Shown piece by piece: positions 11,434 through 29,500 of a stretch of 64,000 nucleotides of DNA. Source of the DNA: Bolinopsis microptera (taxonomy: Eukaryota; Ctenophora; Tentaculata; Lobata; Bolinopsidae); the NCBI RefSeq assembly GCF_026151205.1, contig NC_087073.1:6159001-6223000 (forward strand), read 5' to 3'. The number at the start of each line of letters is the position of its first letter. The stretch's first letter is position 1. The position numbers were made by a program, and so were the translations under genes. The notes below the pieces were generated by a model. It was given only the letters and a program-made list of their open reading frames with translations, did not search any database and was not told the origin of the DNA.

Positions 11434-12082
11434 TTTTAACTTTATAACCGTTTTAAGAGTGTTCAGATTTTTAAAGGAATTTTCGGTTTTACTAACTTTT
11501 TACAATTTTTAGGGCTTATGTCACTGATGATGACGCCTTGCAACATGTTTGCCTGTAAATTGATAGTTTGATCTCAGTATTTACAACAATTCATCTAGCT
11601 TGATTGATTCAAAGGGAAAAAAATTCCTATGAAGCAACCAAAATACATCCTTCTATGAAATTAACAAGAAATGCGGCCGCTTTTATTTTGTGGATGGCCG
11701 CTCAATTTCCCGATCCGTGATGGCGTATTTTATCAAATTTCATAGAATCCAGGCTTTACTGTTTAAAAGCATGCAGTTATGGCGGAGTGATAGGCCGAGC
11801 GCCGCCCAGTTAATTCCATATTGAATTTGAAAATCGTGTATATTTCTATGTAACCATTATGTTTAACATTATTGTTTATGCAACCTGATATGACACGGAT
11901 CTGTGCAAAATCTGACTTAAAATGATACGCTATCAATTCATGCCTAGTGGGATACGTACATGGTGAAATTAACGATTTTTTTGATCGGTTCAGTGCCGCG
12001 CACCAATAATAATTTAATTCAGAATATCTCGCAAAATAACTTTGCGCAGTTATATTAGGAACACTGGCGACATTTGTGCCAG
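11434..12082. other. Penelope 3' flank and AT-rich spacer
   Basis: The first ~150 bp may be the 3' non-coding end of the Penelope-like element. The rest shows no gene or strong repeat. Confidence 0.35.
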
Positions 12083-12257
12083 TACTATGTACTATGTACT
12101 ATGTACTATGTACTATGTACTATGTACTATGTACTATGTACTATGTACTATGTACTATGTACCTACTATGTACTATGTATATTTACTACCTATGTATATT
12201 TACTATGTACTATGCAATATGTAAGTTATGCAATATGTACAATGTACTATGTATATC
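12083..12257. repeat. 7-bp tandem repeat (TACTATG)n
   Basis: About 13 clean copies of TACTATG (12083-12163) are followed by degenerate copies interrupted by TATATTTAC phrases. The array stops 6 bp short of the stop codon of the minus-strand gene at 12264, so it would sit at the very start of that gene's 3' UTR. Confidence 0.9.
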
Positions 12258-12263
12258 GCAGTT

Positions 12264-13008
12264 TCATATCAAGTCCTTCAACTTCTGCTCATAATCCGGA
12301 ATTCTAGAAATAAAAGGTGATTATCTCCATTTTCCTAACAGAACAAATTGAAGTTTTCGCAGTTTTTACATTGTTTATGTCGGTCGTCAGAGTGACAATA
12401 ATGGCGAAAAATAATAGCGAAAAATGGATAAATGACAAATGGTAACCCCACTTACTTAACAATGTCTCTTATAGCTGGCCATAATCCTGCTATTTTTACC
12501 AGATATCAAAATAACGAATTAGTTTTGATAGTGATTACCATTATCATGCTTATTATCAATGACAACTGTGAAGATTACTGAGACGCAAGCTAAGTGGCGG
12601 AAATTGGAGAATAATTCTTTAAAAAGGGGAAGAAAGGATGAAAATGCAGCTTTCTATTCTGTCTGACTGTCTGAATAAGACAAGTTGCTACACTCACTGT
12701 CGGCCGAGAAATCCGGTCTTGGTTGAGGTCTGGATTAAAGCTTCCTTCCAATCAACAGGAATCTCCCCCTCAGGAGAACCCGGTCCAATTGTTGAAGAGG
12801 TATCTTCCGCTTCACTACACTCGAGGTCAGACTCTAGAGGTGAGTACCACCAGGAACCAACACAGGTTGAAGGGTGTAGGGCTCCTCTACAGGAGAAAAG
12901 ATCCGACTCAACCGGAGATGCGTCCTCTTCGTCATCCGATAAAAGGTCTTCTGGAAGGTTAGGTTCACACAGGACCCAGAACAGTCCCCATTTGTAGTTT
13001 TTTATCAT
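12264..13008 (-). CDS. Small acidic protein, two exons, function unknown
   Basis: Exon 1 runs 13008-12698, from an ATG followed by IKNYKWGLFWV to ...TKTGFLGR, ending CA|GTGAGT. Exon 2 runs 12303-12264 after a strong acceptor (TTTTATTTCTAG) and encodes IPDYEQKLKDLI then TGA. The junction phase fits (CA + A = Gln), giving about 116 residues. Residues ~18-40 are strongly acidic (EDLLSDDEEDASPVESD), with further acidic and Ser-rich stretches. No domain or signal peptide was recognised. An in-frame TGA lies shortly upstream of the ATG; upstream coding exons cannot be excluded. The opposite strand is also open over the first exon, but lacks splice support. Confidence 0.5.
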
Positions 13009-14540
13009 GTGATAATCGGATCTCAAACTACCTCTTCATCAACCAAATCAGCAACATAGCAATAGCGATATAACAACAAACAATTAGCTGGTAGTTCTAT
13101 TATCATTATTATTATATTGTTCCTGTTTTCCATTTGAATAGGTATATTGTGACTATTTCCTACAAACATAAATATTGATTGCAGGATATTGTTGTAGTAT
13201 TATATTACATTGATTATTTATATGTACTAACCTATTGTTGTTCTATAGGTCCCTTATGATTAGATTTGTCTACGTGTTTTATTACCTACACAAGCAATCA
13301 TTACAGATATGGTACGGTCAGGAAAAGCGATTGTTTTGCATTTATTCAATTAACTTTAAGACAAGTCGGCCTTGTCTATGTTACAGAAGGAAACTCTAAA
13401 GAGGAATTGCGAACCCTGATGCGGGGCAGGGAATAGGGATATATGGAGGGGGTTATCTGGCGTAGATCGGACTTAGTTCCGACATAGTAGTAGTTATCAA
13501 TTAACAATAGCACTCTATATCATGCTTCATCAAACAATTAATACTTCAATTTCCAAGTACCTGAATCCCCCTAGGTAAAATACGGGTAACTTTAGTCCCG
13601 TGTACAAATTGCCAAATTCGAAACAAAACTTCCTGGCCTGGATTCTGTACATTGTCAAATGCGACCAAAGACTTAAAGATGAAAGAATAAAAAGTGTTTG
13701 ATTATGGCTCATTGTACACGTAGACTAAGATAAACTAGACGAATGAAGCTTTACCAATGATAGTCGTAACCAGTAATATGTTAATACGTGAAACAGTACC
13801 TCTTTTTGAAAGAAAGCTGATAGCCGAAAAAGAATCGTAGTAAAGAACTGCCGGAAGTGTTTTTCTCCATCTGCATCAAGTATCCGATATCTTTTAACAC
13901 AGATTACAAGACTATCCTATGACAAATGTAAAAAGCCAACCTCACAAACTCTTAAAAAAGGCAGCGCCGAGTTCAAAGAAACGCAGGTTAAGAAGGTTAT
14001 TAATATAATGGCAAATATAATGACAAATTTCTCTGAAATATATCATCTAAGCCTGATATTGACCTCTCAATATTACAGATGGTGTCGTCAGAGCTTTCTG
14101 ATGAATAGAGTTCTCAGGCCTCTCCAGCTACCATACTCTAGACTCGTACACAGCTGACAGAGCGGCTGTCAGAATGGCTGTCAAGTTGACAAAGCACTTC
14201 TTGGTCCGCAACTCATCCTCTGTAAGCTAACTAATGGACGGGCTCGCTAAATCACACATTTACTGCAGCTAATATCTATCGAAATATTGACAAATATAAA
14301 GCCTATGGGTTTCTTAATGAACAGTTAATACGAAAAGCGGAGGAGATCACGATTCTTCTGATAACAATTGTCAAATGTTTTGTTGATACGGTTGTGACAG
14401 GTGTAACCACGGCTAGAATCCGATGCCTATCTAGTGATACTGATAGCGTTTTGAAAGATATTTGCCATATGTTTGAACTGAAGCCTAACTGGTTGCGCCT
14501 TAAAATAGCAGCAAGCATTTGGTCTGTAGTCACCGGGTAC
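13009..14540. other. Intergenic, no gene recognised
   Basis: AT-rich. The short open frames here lack codon texture or paired splice sites. Confidence 0.35.
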
Positions 14541-14645
14541 TTAGTAACCTAGTTACCTCGTAACCTAGTAACCTAAGAACCTAGTAACATAGTAACCTAG
14601 TAACCTAGTAACCTAGTAACCTAGTAACCTAGTAACCTAGTAACG
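14541..14645. repeat. 8-bp tandem repeat (AGTAACCT)n
   Basis: About 12-13 copies of AGTAACCT, degenerate in the first half and perfect in the second. Confidence 0.9.
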
Positions 14646-15265
14646 GTAGTGTTGCTATGGTTACATGTACTTATAGGAACGCAATCAGATGAGACCCCTC
14701 TATCAGAAGTCTCATACAACCTCATCCCTGCCCCTATGATAGAGTAAATCATGTGTTTGAAAACTTTGTGTATATATTTGATTGTTTAAAGTTCAAAAAT
14801 ATTGGTAACCATGGACCATTTCCGTTACCTATGTATTGTGCTCTGCAAAGTGCAACACTTGATTTAATTGCTTGAAAAAAAACTTACAGGAACGCAATAA
14901 GATGAGCTACGGTCTTCATTCCTCACTGTACACGCTTCACACAAACCAACATATTACACAACATAGTACAAGATCTCGGGTATCCAGGGATTATCTCGAG
15001 CATTTAGCAAAACACGTGTAGTAACAATGAAGGATCAAGGATGTTGCGAGTAGCCGAGCAGTAGCCGAGAGATACGGCAAATCATGCGACACACGACACA
15101 AGTTCAGTGTTCTGGGCAGATTTCCAGAGGAGTCGGAGAAAGAAGAGAGAGAGTAGGTGACTAAACTCTGATAGACCTCCACAATAAACACTAACGATCT
15201 GTCTGTCATGTGTGCTGGATTTTAGGGAATATTATAGCTGCTATTTCAGATCATTATTAAGCATT
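14646..15265. other. Spacer between two arrays
   Basis: Two near-identical 20-mers, TAGGAACGCAATCAGATGAG at about 14676 and CAGGAACGCAATAAGATGAG at about 14887, hint at an old dispersed duplication. Otherwise nothing seen. Confidence 0.35.
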
Positions 15266-15735
15266 AAATGTAGGGTATGCAATGTAGGGTATGCAATGTA
15301 GGGTATGCAATGTAGGGTATGCAATATAGGGTATGCAATGTAGGGTATGCAATGTAGGGTACGCAATGTAGGGTACGCAATGTAGGGTATGCAATGTAGG
15401 GTATGCAATGTAGGGTATGCAATGTAGGGTACGCAATGTAGGGTATGCAATGTAGGGTATGCAATGTAGGGTACGCAATGTAGGGTATGCAATGTAGGGT
15501 ATGCAATGTAGGGTATGCAATGTAGGGTATGCAATGTAGGGTATGCAATGTAGGGTATGCAATGTAGGGTATGCAATGTAGGGTATGCAATGTAGGGTAT
15601 GCAATGTAGGGTACGCAATGTAGGGTATGCAATGTAGGGTCTGCAATGTAGGGTACGCAATGTAGGGTATGCAATGTAGGGTATGCAATGTAGGGTATTC
15701 AATATAGGGTATGCAATGTAGGGTATGCAATGTAT
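15266..15735. repeat. 14-bp minisatellite, about 33 copies
   Basis: The unit GCAATGTAGGGTAT is repeated almost perfectly; the main variant is TACGC for TATGC. Rarer variants are ATATAGGG, GGTCTGC and GGTATTC. All three minus frames are open because the unit contains no minus-strand stop and 14 bp rotates the frame. These frames are not genes. Confidence 0.95.
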
Positions 15736-15785
15736 GTATATCCTGGTGTTCTGGTACCAAAATTTACGAAACTCTCAAGAATTAC

Positions 15786-15932
15786 CGTTCCTCGTGTAGC
15801 CGATGTATTTGTTGCTCCTGGTGGTGAGCCTGTATAAGTAGCTGCTGAACTGGCTCCCATGTACTCAGCGACACTATGAAGCGACCTATGAGATCCTGGA
15901 GTGTTGCGTTCACCTCTTCCATCATCGGAACT
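15786..15932 (-). CDS. Candidate internal exon, Ser/Thr/Gly-rich
   Basis: The stretch is bounded by an acceptor (GGATTGCAG) and a donor (CG|GTAATT) and has exactly 49 codons in one open frame. It starts SSDDGRGERNTPG and continues through SLHSVAEYMGASSAA, ending TSATRGT. The composition suggests a disordered or cytoplasmic segment. A possible 21-nt micro-exon lies upstream at 16020-16000 (acceptor TTTCCTTTGCAG, donor GTAATC, coding KFKHIHR) in the same phase. Neither is confirmed by homology. It borders the 14-bp minisatellite. Confidence 0.35.
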
Positions 15933-16113
15933 CTGCAATCCTTTAGCTATCAGTTCTAATACACCTCCTCAGATGATGACTGACCCAGGGAACGATTACC
16001 CGATGTATATGCTTAAATTTCTGCAAAGGAAAAGATTCGCCACATCTAGAGCAAGCTTACTGAAACTAAATTGTACAAGCACCAGATCAACGTACAGAGA
16101 GAAGCACTGGTAA

Positions 16114-20565
<4,452 letters not shown>

Positions 20566-23500
20566 CTATAAGGAGACGTACTGGTCAATGTTGCAGCATT
20601 TATCACGGAGACCATCCAGAAAGCGGTCAAGGATCCCCTCCAATTGCAAGCTGATCTGGATCATGCTGCTGGTGAAGTACACCATCTTCTCCCGTGTCTT
20701 ATAGACCAGGGTCTGAGACTGTGCCTCCTCCTCTGTGAGAAACACATCATCATACTCGTCCTCAGCTGATGAGCAGGATCGCGTGCAAGTGTAACAAGCC
20801 ACTTCTTTGCGGTTCAGCGGTGAGTGGCGATGATATTTTAAAAACTTAACTAAAACGTTATGCTCTGTCCGGTACAAACTATCATATAAACTATCACATT
20901 AAAAACAGTAAAAATAAAACGAAGCTGTACATGTGGTTTGTGGTAAGATCAGATATTGAAGTACTGGATAGGATCGACAATAAAAACAGGGGTTGGCTTA
21001 GCCCGGCTAAGTGGCTGCAACACGCGAAATAATAGTAGTAGTTTCGTAGCCAGTGCAGTGTTTCCAGAGTCTAGGGTCGTTAGCTACTTGATACCTAGAT
21101 AACTACTGAGATCTGGTATACTCCTCTCTACTCCTCTCTACTCCGGAAACAACTGCAAACAGTACCACTATTAAGTACCACTACCGGGCTCACTGAGGGT
21201 GGGGGCCCTTGAAAGAGCCGTACCAGGTTAGCTGGGCCTCCCTCGAGTGAACCTAATGTACAGAATGGTATCTAAGATGACAGTGACCTAACCATATGCT
21301 CCCCGTATCCAGGATCACGGCTAGTAATACACATATCTCAACGATTAAACTCATAAATTACTTCGACCACGGCCAATATGCAGTGAATATGTTTGTTACA
21401 GGGACGATAATGCAGCGTAATTACCTCCTCAGGCTTTCATGCAGGGCAAGCATTGCTCCAGCTCAAAATCTTTGGGTGGGTGCAGCACGGCGCGGAGCGG
21501 CCGGGAGGGGGGGGGGGGGGGGGGGGGTTGAAGCCCCCTGGAAAATTTTGGAATTTTACCCTCCTAAACGTATTTCAATATCTCTCAAAACAGTCTCAAT
21601 TGAGTAGAAGTCAGAAGGAAGTAATCAAACAAATTATTTATACAAAATTTGACAATTTTGGTGTAAAAATTTTCAAATCGTTTGGGTGGGTGCAAGTCTA
21701 AACTGAGTGGGTGCAACATCCTTTGGGTGGGTGCGCACCCACCCGCACCTACACGGTGGAGCTATGCCTGATGCAGGGCCCGTGGATAATGTGAACCATG
21801 TAACTTTCAAGATTACCTTTCTTAATTTTCATTCCAATCCATGCGCTGCAAAGGCTTTTTTTGTCTTGACGCTCGCAATTAATTTCACTCACGACAATTT
21901 CACGGCTCTATCTTCTATAAGGGCACTAAACCAGCTACCCGCTAGATTTAGCACGTGCAGTTCAATAATTTAGTCTCACTTGAGTCACAGTGAGGCTGGT
22001 ATTAGTAACCGCTCATTGTGAACTCTAAAGCTACAAAAATCCAGACAAAATGATTTCAACTCCGGATGAATTGCAGAGTAGAGCCAGGAAAATGGTTAAT
22101 ACAAAAATACTTTTGATCTAAAATAACACTAGAAATATGTAGAAATACGTAGAAATATGTGTCTACAAATGCTTAACTTTGTTTGACTCTAACCTACCCG
22201 TGAGATTGTTGAAGGATTCCCAAGAGTCTGTTGTACTGTTGAACTAGCATTGTAGTAGCACAGTGCAGCGATACACTTTACAAGGGAGGAAGGGCATAAT
22301 AAGGTGAAAAGTAAGGCACGTATGAAGTGCTTCCATTAAAATAGGTGGACCTGACGTGATCAGTGTTTGGGAATAGGAAACCCTGTAAAATCTCACAATA
22401 TACAGATTCTGATCAAACACAGTGTTTATATTACATTAGCGCGTCGTGATTGTATGGTAATGGTATATTATACTAAAAGTGGTTCTTATCGTAGTACAAA
22501 GTATTATATTGACAACATAGACTGAAAAATTCGATCAGCTAAGCTGGTAAACCCAATATTATACGGCAGACCACTTTAAATTCGATAGAAATGCCAGCAC
22601 ACCAAAAATGACCAAATTGAGGTGGACCCTGCCGATCAATAATATCCACATACAACTCATAAAAGGTGGAGGCTGGCCATTATTAACAACCCCTCGCTCT
22701 CCCACAGTCGAGTAATAAGAGATACTGGTATTGCATTGATACTACTTAGGGCACGTTGTATAGTTACTACCTACTAACTGTACCAGTACAGTTCCTGTCA
22801 AACTGCCACACAACACGAACTATAACAGCTTTAACAGGAGATCACACTGCCCCGGGCACTCTAACCACATATATTTCCACTTTGTAAATTCAAAATGTTC
22901 CAACGTCACGCAAATTGAGAGTTCAATCTTGCCAGGAGAGAATTAGGTCCTATAAAGACATTCCTGTCATTGAATGCTGTTATAAGTACTCACTGGTGAC
23001 TCTGTCCGGCGAGTGAGGAGTTGAGACGCCAGTGTCCTGTAAAGGAGGACCCCCTGGGACTCATGGCAGATCATGTGAACCGTAATCACAGTCCTGTCTC
23101 AGCCCCTCCCGACCTCCCTGACTAACACCAGGTAATAAGATCCGCTATATCATTGTGATTTGCGACCACCGACTAAAGTTCGAATACAGCCCTTTCTGTA
23201 AGGCTTCCGACCTATGAAGCAGATAAATAATAGGTGAACAATCACTGTCCCAGTGAAATCTATTTATCACAACAGATTACTGAACCACGTGATCCACCGT
23301 CAGTATTTTAAATGATGAGCCATGACATAAGTCATCTAAAAGTTGACGAGCTTCAATCAATCAAACTAAACATCCTAGATGGACCTGTTGTAAAAGGGGT
23401 GTTTAATAACGGAGCTACCGGACGCAACTAACGAGTGGGGCATTACCGAGTCTCTGGCTGGAATAATGAAAATGTATACGGGTTGCAATCCTGCTCCACC

Positions 23501-26500
23501 CAGCTCATGACCTTCTGAGACCGAATTTCGGTTAAACAACCATCCGGCATATGCTTTGTTTGTAGATTATCGCTACAACAACACCTTTATTGTTAACTTA
23601 ATACGTTTTCGTTGTGATAGCCACGAGTAGTATGAACGTTTTATAATTTCACTTAGATTAGTTACATAATTAATGTGGCTGTCGTTGTTTTTGTAATATA
23701 TATGTCATATCCTACATTTCTGTAGTCTCATACTTATCGTCATTTAAGTTTGATGGAGTTTAAAGGTGCATAATATGACGAGTACGAGAAGAAGTGAAGC
23801 AAAATCGTGTTCGAGAAAAGCGCAAAAATATTCAACGAAGGCCATAGGAGAGATTAAGCTATCCACTCCGATAATCGTAATCGACAATTATCTTGGAGGT
23901 TATCTGTTTATCGTAATACAAATAAACCAGAAATTTTCGGGGGAAAAAAACGAAGAAAAACTCTAGTAATATTACTGGTCTTGCCTTTCTCTATGTGAAA
24001 ATTACCCAAGAAGCACATTACCAGTACTGCATCGCCCTTCTCCAAAATAATTGTAAGTTAAAGTGCCAGCACCCTCCTCAAGGAAACAATGCCATTAGCG
24101 GGTAGCCTTTTTTGAAGTGCATATATAAGGGGGAAAATGCAGAAATACCTCGCGGGAACAATGTACATATCAGCATATCCAAGCAAACGCCAAACTGTCT
24201 TTTTTCGTCTTCTCTAAAATTAGATTGAATCTAGATAAATAGCTAACTTTTCCTACTGAATTATAGCCTAAATAGCTTTAAATCATAAGTTTTACATGGC
24301 TTAAGTTAACCATTTAAAACTGATAAGATAATATCCCTGTCTGCAGTAACCGTAAAGTTTTCTAAATTAGCGGATGAGATTAGCATCCGATTAACTTAAT
24401 TAGCTGGTCTAAAAATGCATTTGGTTACCTGTTTTGTTGATATTAAATCGTTTAAGAAGATTTAAAGAAATTAAAAACTAATCGCATGAAGATACAGATC
24501 CAACAAAGTCAGTACAAAGTGTCACCTCCTTTATGGAGTTTAAACTCTCCAGCAATGTCTCATTAACACAGAACGTGTGTTTCAATCGTTCAATAAAACA
24601 GGCCATATAAGTAGATATCAGAGACGTGAATAGTAGAATTACGCAGTTATGAGGGGTTGGGTATTACAGATAAAACCGTAGATCTGGGTTTTTTAGCAAT
24701 TCGGCAATCTGGTGATGGACACGATTGACGCACACTTAAGGGACACCCAAGGCACTTCTAAGTTCTACCCTAGCTCCTGGGCCAGCTCCTGAACCAGCTC
24801 CTGAACTAGCTCCTGGGCCAGCTCCTGAACTAGCTCCTGGACCAGCTCCTGAACTAGCTCCTGGACCAGCTCCTGAACTAGCTCCTGGACCAGCTTCTGA
24901 ACTAGCTCCTGACCAGCTCCTGAGCTAGCTCCTGGACCACCTCCTGGACCACCTCCTGGACCAGCTCCTGAACCAGCTCCTGAACTAGCTCCTGGACCAG
25001 CTCCTGGACCAGCTCCTGGACCAGCTCCTGAACTAGCTCCTGAACTAGCTCCTGAACTAGCTCCTGAACTAGCTCCTGGACCAGCTTCTGAACTAGCTCC
25101 TGGACTAGCTCCTGGACTAGCTCCTGGACCAGCTTCTGAACTAGCTCCTGGACCAGCTCCTGAACTAGCTCCTGGACCAGCTTCTGAACTAGCTCCTGGA
25201 CTAGCTCCTGGACCAGCTCCTGGACCAGCTCCTGAACCAGCTCCTGAACCAGCTCCTGAACCAGCTCCTGACCAGCTCATGCACCAGCTCCTGGACCAGC
25301 TCCTGACCAGCTCATGCACCAGCTCCTGAACTAGCTCCTGAACTACCTCCTGGACCAGCTCCTGGACCAGCTCCTGGACCAGCTCCTGAACTAGCTCCTG
25401 AACTAGCTCCTGAACTAGCTCCTGAACCAGCTCATGGGCCAGCTAGCCATCATCTATGTGGCTGAGCCGGTTTTGAAGCTGGATTTGGTGGAAGAGCTGG
25501 GGTAGAGAACTGTCTTGTAAACAATTGAACAATACTGACAACAATTTAAATTAAAAGACTCCCAGTCTAATAGCTAACGGCACAAAAATCATGGGCCCGA
25601 CGTTTGGGCTTCTAGTGTGCTAACCTCAAGTCCAATTGGTGTAGTTCTGCATATGTACGACCAATAAAGGAATAAAGGATAATATACGATACTAGATAGT
25701 AGTGATATGTTGTGGTTATACGCCACTGCTCTACTCCTGATGGATTATCATCGGCCTAATGAATTCTCACCGCTGACAGTTCGTTGAGCGTTTTTATTTT
25801 CAGACAAGAATCTTACATCCATAGCCCTCGTGCAAATAATACGACCAACGTTTACTTTTTGGAGCTCGGGACAGTCGGTTAAGTAAAGATGATAGAATTA
25901 AACGGTCCCTTCAATTTTCGAGCTTCTAGACATAAAGATTAAAGATTGACAAAAGATAATTTAATAATGATGAGATAATCAGATTTATTGTAACCCGGAT
26001 GTGGGTTCATCTGTCGAACGACTGGTTGAAAGTTGAAGACTGGCACGGTTTTAGAACTCCATAGATCATGAAGTCTGTATTGTTAGGCGTAGTTTAGGCG
26101 TGGAAATCATTAATCAATACTGCTGATGCAAAATTTACAGAAGTGATTAAAGTTTACAAGAGGGATTTAAAAACGAATCAAGTTTTTAACTTTCGTTCAA
26201 ACTGTTTAACTTTCGTTCAAACTGTCTGGCAGATATATTTTGCAACTGTAGAAGTAGGACGGTATATACTCCCTAAGTCCCATATACTCATAATATAGAC
26301 ACGGCGGACATAATTCACATTAACAATCGTATTTGTGAATCTTAGGCTGACCCGGCAAAGTGTGGACATTTGAGTATCGAGCTCGAGTACGGAACAGTAC
26401 TAATGCAGTACCAGATTGTGTGGGATTGTATGTTAGGCACAAATATGGTCTTTATTCGAGAGATCCTTGAAACTAAGTATTTATCATAAAAAGAATTGAT

Positions 26501-29500
26501 TACGCGTTCATTAAAACTTACTCTGATTTGTCGATTCTCTTAGCGATGGGAGAGCCCCTTCCAAACAGAAAGTAGAGGGAAGAACAAGTGCAATTAGCGG
26601 CAGTACAAAGTGTAATTATAATGTAGTCAAGTGTTTCGTTTATGTAGTCATCCAGCCCTTTCTGGCGGTAGTGAGCTGCTTTACTTTTCATAACAACAGA
26701 AATGTGAAGAGTAGATGAAATGGAAAGCGAGAGTGAAGTCAATACCACATTCCAACCGATCCTCGCTGATTCGGGTTATATTTAAAGTTGGAGTAATAGG
26801 CCGTTATATCTTATAACGGGCTGATTCTGCAAGGACAATGTGCGAGCCAAAACTTTAAAACTTCGGCATCGATTTGTGGTTAGGAGTAGGTACTCATTTA
26901 GTTCAATAATTTGCTGTCTATTCATATTAAATTAGAGTAGGGTTTAAGAGCATAGGTAATTTGTTGAATGCTCAATGCGGTTCAGTTAAGGTACTTTTAG
27001 CAGAGCACCTAGACATGTAACGACACCCTGTCTACGAAATGGTAAAACAATATTCGTAAGAATAGTGGATTAGATCAGATGCCGCCGTAAATACACCAGT
27101 TAGTGGCTAGGTAAATAGGCGCGGAACTGGAAGGTCATGTATGATAACATGTTGAGTGAAAAATATTAATATTAACACGGCTCTCAACATATTGAGATCA
27201 TTATTAAGTTCGGGGAGTTGTTTAATTAAAATAGGCAATTAACCTATTAAAATACCATAGAATTGCGGCAATTTTCAAAATTCCTAATTCACTATGCAGA
27301 CATAATGTATGGCTTACGTAAAGAACTCAAGAATGAAGGGATTTTGGGTAGACACTATAATATATGTCTGACATATGTGGTCTAAATCGTAGAATTGGCT
27401 GGTTACGGAAAATCTATATTTTTTATATAAGTTATATTGATTTACGTATTGATGAGATGATATAGCAGAACTCTCTGATTGTGAGGCTGTAAGTGAGTAA
27501 TTCCCTCTTTTATCCTATTTTTTTAGCAACGAAAAATCAATAGGTTGGTTATAATATCCCAAAAATTTCGGGCCGATAAGGTTGATTATTACTATATGTA
27601 TTAAACAGGAATATATGTATTAAACAGGAATTTTGTATGTAAGAAGACAACTGATAGTAATACAATAAAAACGATAGACTAACTATAAAAGTTTTAAACT
27701 AATTACAACATTACAAATCTATTACATTTATTGAGATTTATGTCACTTATGATGGCTCCGGCTGAAAGTACTATGACTCATTTTATTTAGAAGATCGTAG
27801 TTTCATTGCTTCTGAAGTAGCTATCAGTTCGCCGGTCATTGTTGGGTATACAACTATAAAAGTTATAAATTGGCCACTTTCTTATCGCAATGATCAACGA
27901 GGAGCTGATAGTAGATTAAAATCTCCTGCAAAAGAGATAAAACAGATTTAATAAACGGACGAGTACGTGTATTACACTCGAAACGAAGAGTTACTCATAT
28001 GAAATGAAATTACCGGTGTGCGCTACACGTGTGGATGAGAGCCGCGCGCATGTGTGTACAATGCATTATAGGTTATACTCATATTATATAATATATATAT
28101 ATATGATAATATATATAATAAAGTACTCTGCAGACAACCGTCTGCGATAAGATGTTTGACACCAATTTGTTCGGCGATATCAGATTTGACAGCAGCTCCA
28201 CCGGCCACAAATCACCAGATTTCAGTCAAGTTGTAATCTCATTAGTAAGAAGATAAAGGGAAGTCATTTATAAGGACATTTAGCTGATTAAAACCATAAT
28301 TGAATTGAGCTGACAGCTGAATACTTAAGACTTGGAATGCGGTGAAAGTAGAATGAAATCTGACCGCTCATTTCTCAGATTGTCGTTAATTTTTCTTTGT
28401 GAACAGATATAGTACATTTTTTGGAATTTGAATTCACATTATATATTGTAGAATCACAAACCAGACAAGTTGAGGCCACGGGTTTGGTATTGGTGGTTTT
28501 ATAATTAGTTGGAATTGAGTTTGGCTATTTTGTGGCAGAGGTCTCTAATTATTTCATACAAAGAAGCTAAGATGAATTAATCATGCAGAGTCAGGATGTA
28601 TCTCTCTCAATAGTTACCACGCTTTGAAACCGCGGATTTTTGTCAAAATTTCCTTGCGGCTAACTGTTAAATTTTTGTTGTCGAGTTAAATTTAAGCAGC
28701 TATATCTATGATCAAAGGGCATGGATGGGAATGAGATCAGAGCGGTCAATGGAGGTAGCCATGGTAACTCAGGTCACCAGACGTTTGAGGTTTTATCAAT
28801 TATCGGCTTTATAATTTCCGTCAACGCCAGGAACAAATCCTTCTGGTCGACATTCTTGGCGAATTAAATTTGTTTAGGCTGTCCTTATTTCGTATACTTC
28901 AGAGACCACACAAATTCCCGACCAATTCTTTCATTCTTCAAGTGCATATTTCCCCGAATCAAGGTTAGCTAGTTCATTCCTGAAAATGTTCCGAAACTTT
29001 TGTTCTGTTTTGAAGAGCTCTGCTTCATGTGCCAGGTAAACTTTATCTTTCTTTGGTTTTGATGAGAAGATTTATAAACCGCTAAAATTGGTTAAAATCT
29101 CCAATGCACAATCTGATCAGTTTGTGAACCTCAGATTATAGCCTTCTACTTATTTTTACTAATTATATATTATGTTGCCAAGATCTGCAGCGAAAGGTTT
29201 TTTTTTCAGTATCAATTTATAATTTCCACCGCTCGTCATTCACACCAATATCGAATTTATATAACTAAATAGTAATGCTATTATACTGCATCTCAACATC
29301 TGAATTCTGTATCAGTATGGTCTGTTAAACGCCTATGAATATTATCACTATCAGTGAGTGATAATGTGATCCGAGGTGTACACTATATAAACATATACGA
29401 TACATCAATGTATTACATGGCCATGTAATACATTGTATATAATACATATACAATGTATTACATGGTCATGTGGTGCACAGTATAGTTACACAACGTATAG

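Noticed and set aside
12638-12997. 119-codon plus-strand frame
   Set aside because: It is antisense to the better-supported minus-strand exon, which has a GTGAGT donor and a phase-matched second exon.
15241-15760. Overlapping minus-strand frames of 136-167 codons (Tyr/Pro/His/Leu repeats)
   Set aside because: They are translations of the 14-bp minisatellite; all frames are open because the unit has no stop on that strand.
24765-25319. 184-codon Gly/Ala/Ser/Pro frame that looks silk- or collagen-like
   Set aside because: It lies wholly in the 12-bp array, changes register at deletions, and has no signal peptide or flanking coding sequence.
28023-28208. 61-codon minus-strand frame, partly exon-like
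   Set aside because: Only 28133-28201 looks coding, it is open in two frames, and the donor GTACTT is weak; not enough for a call.
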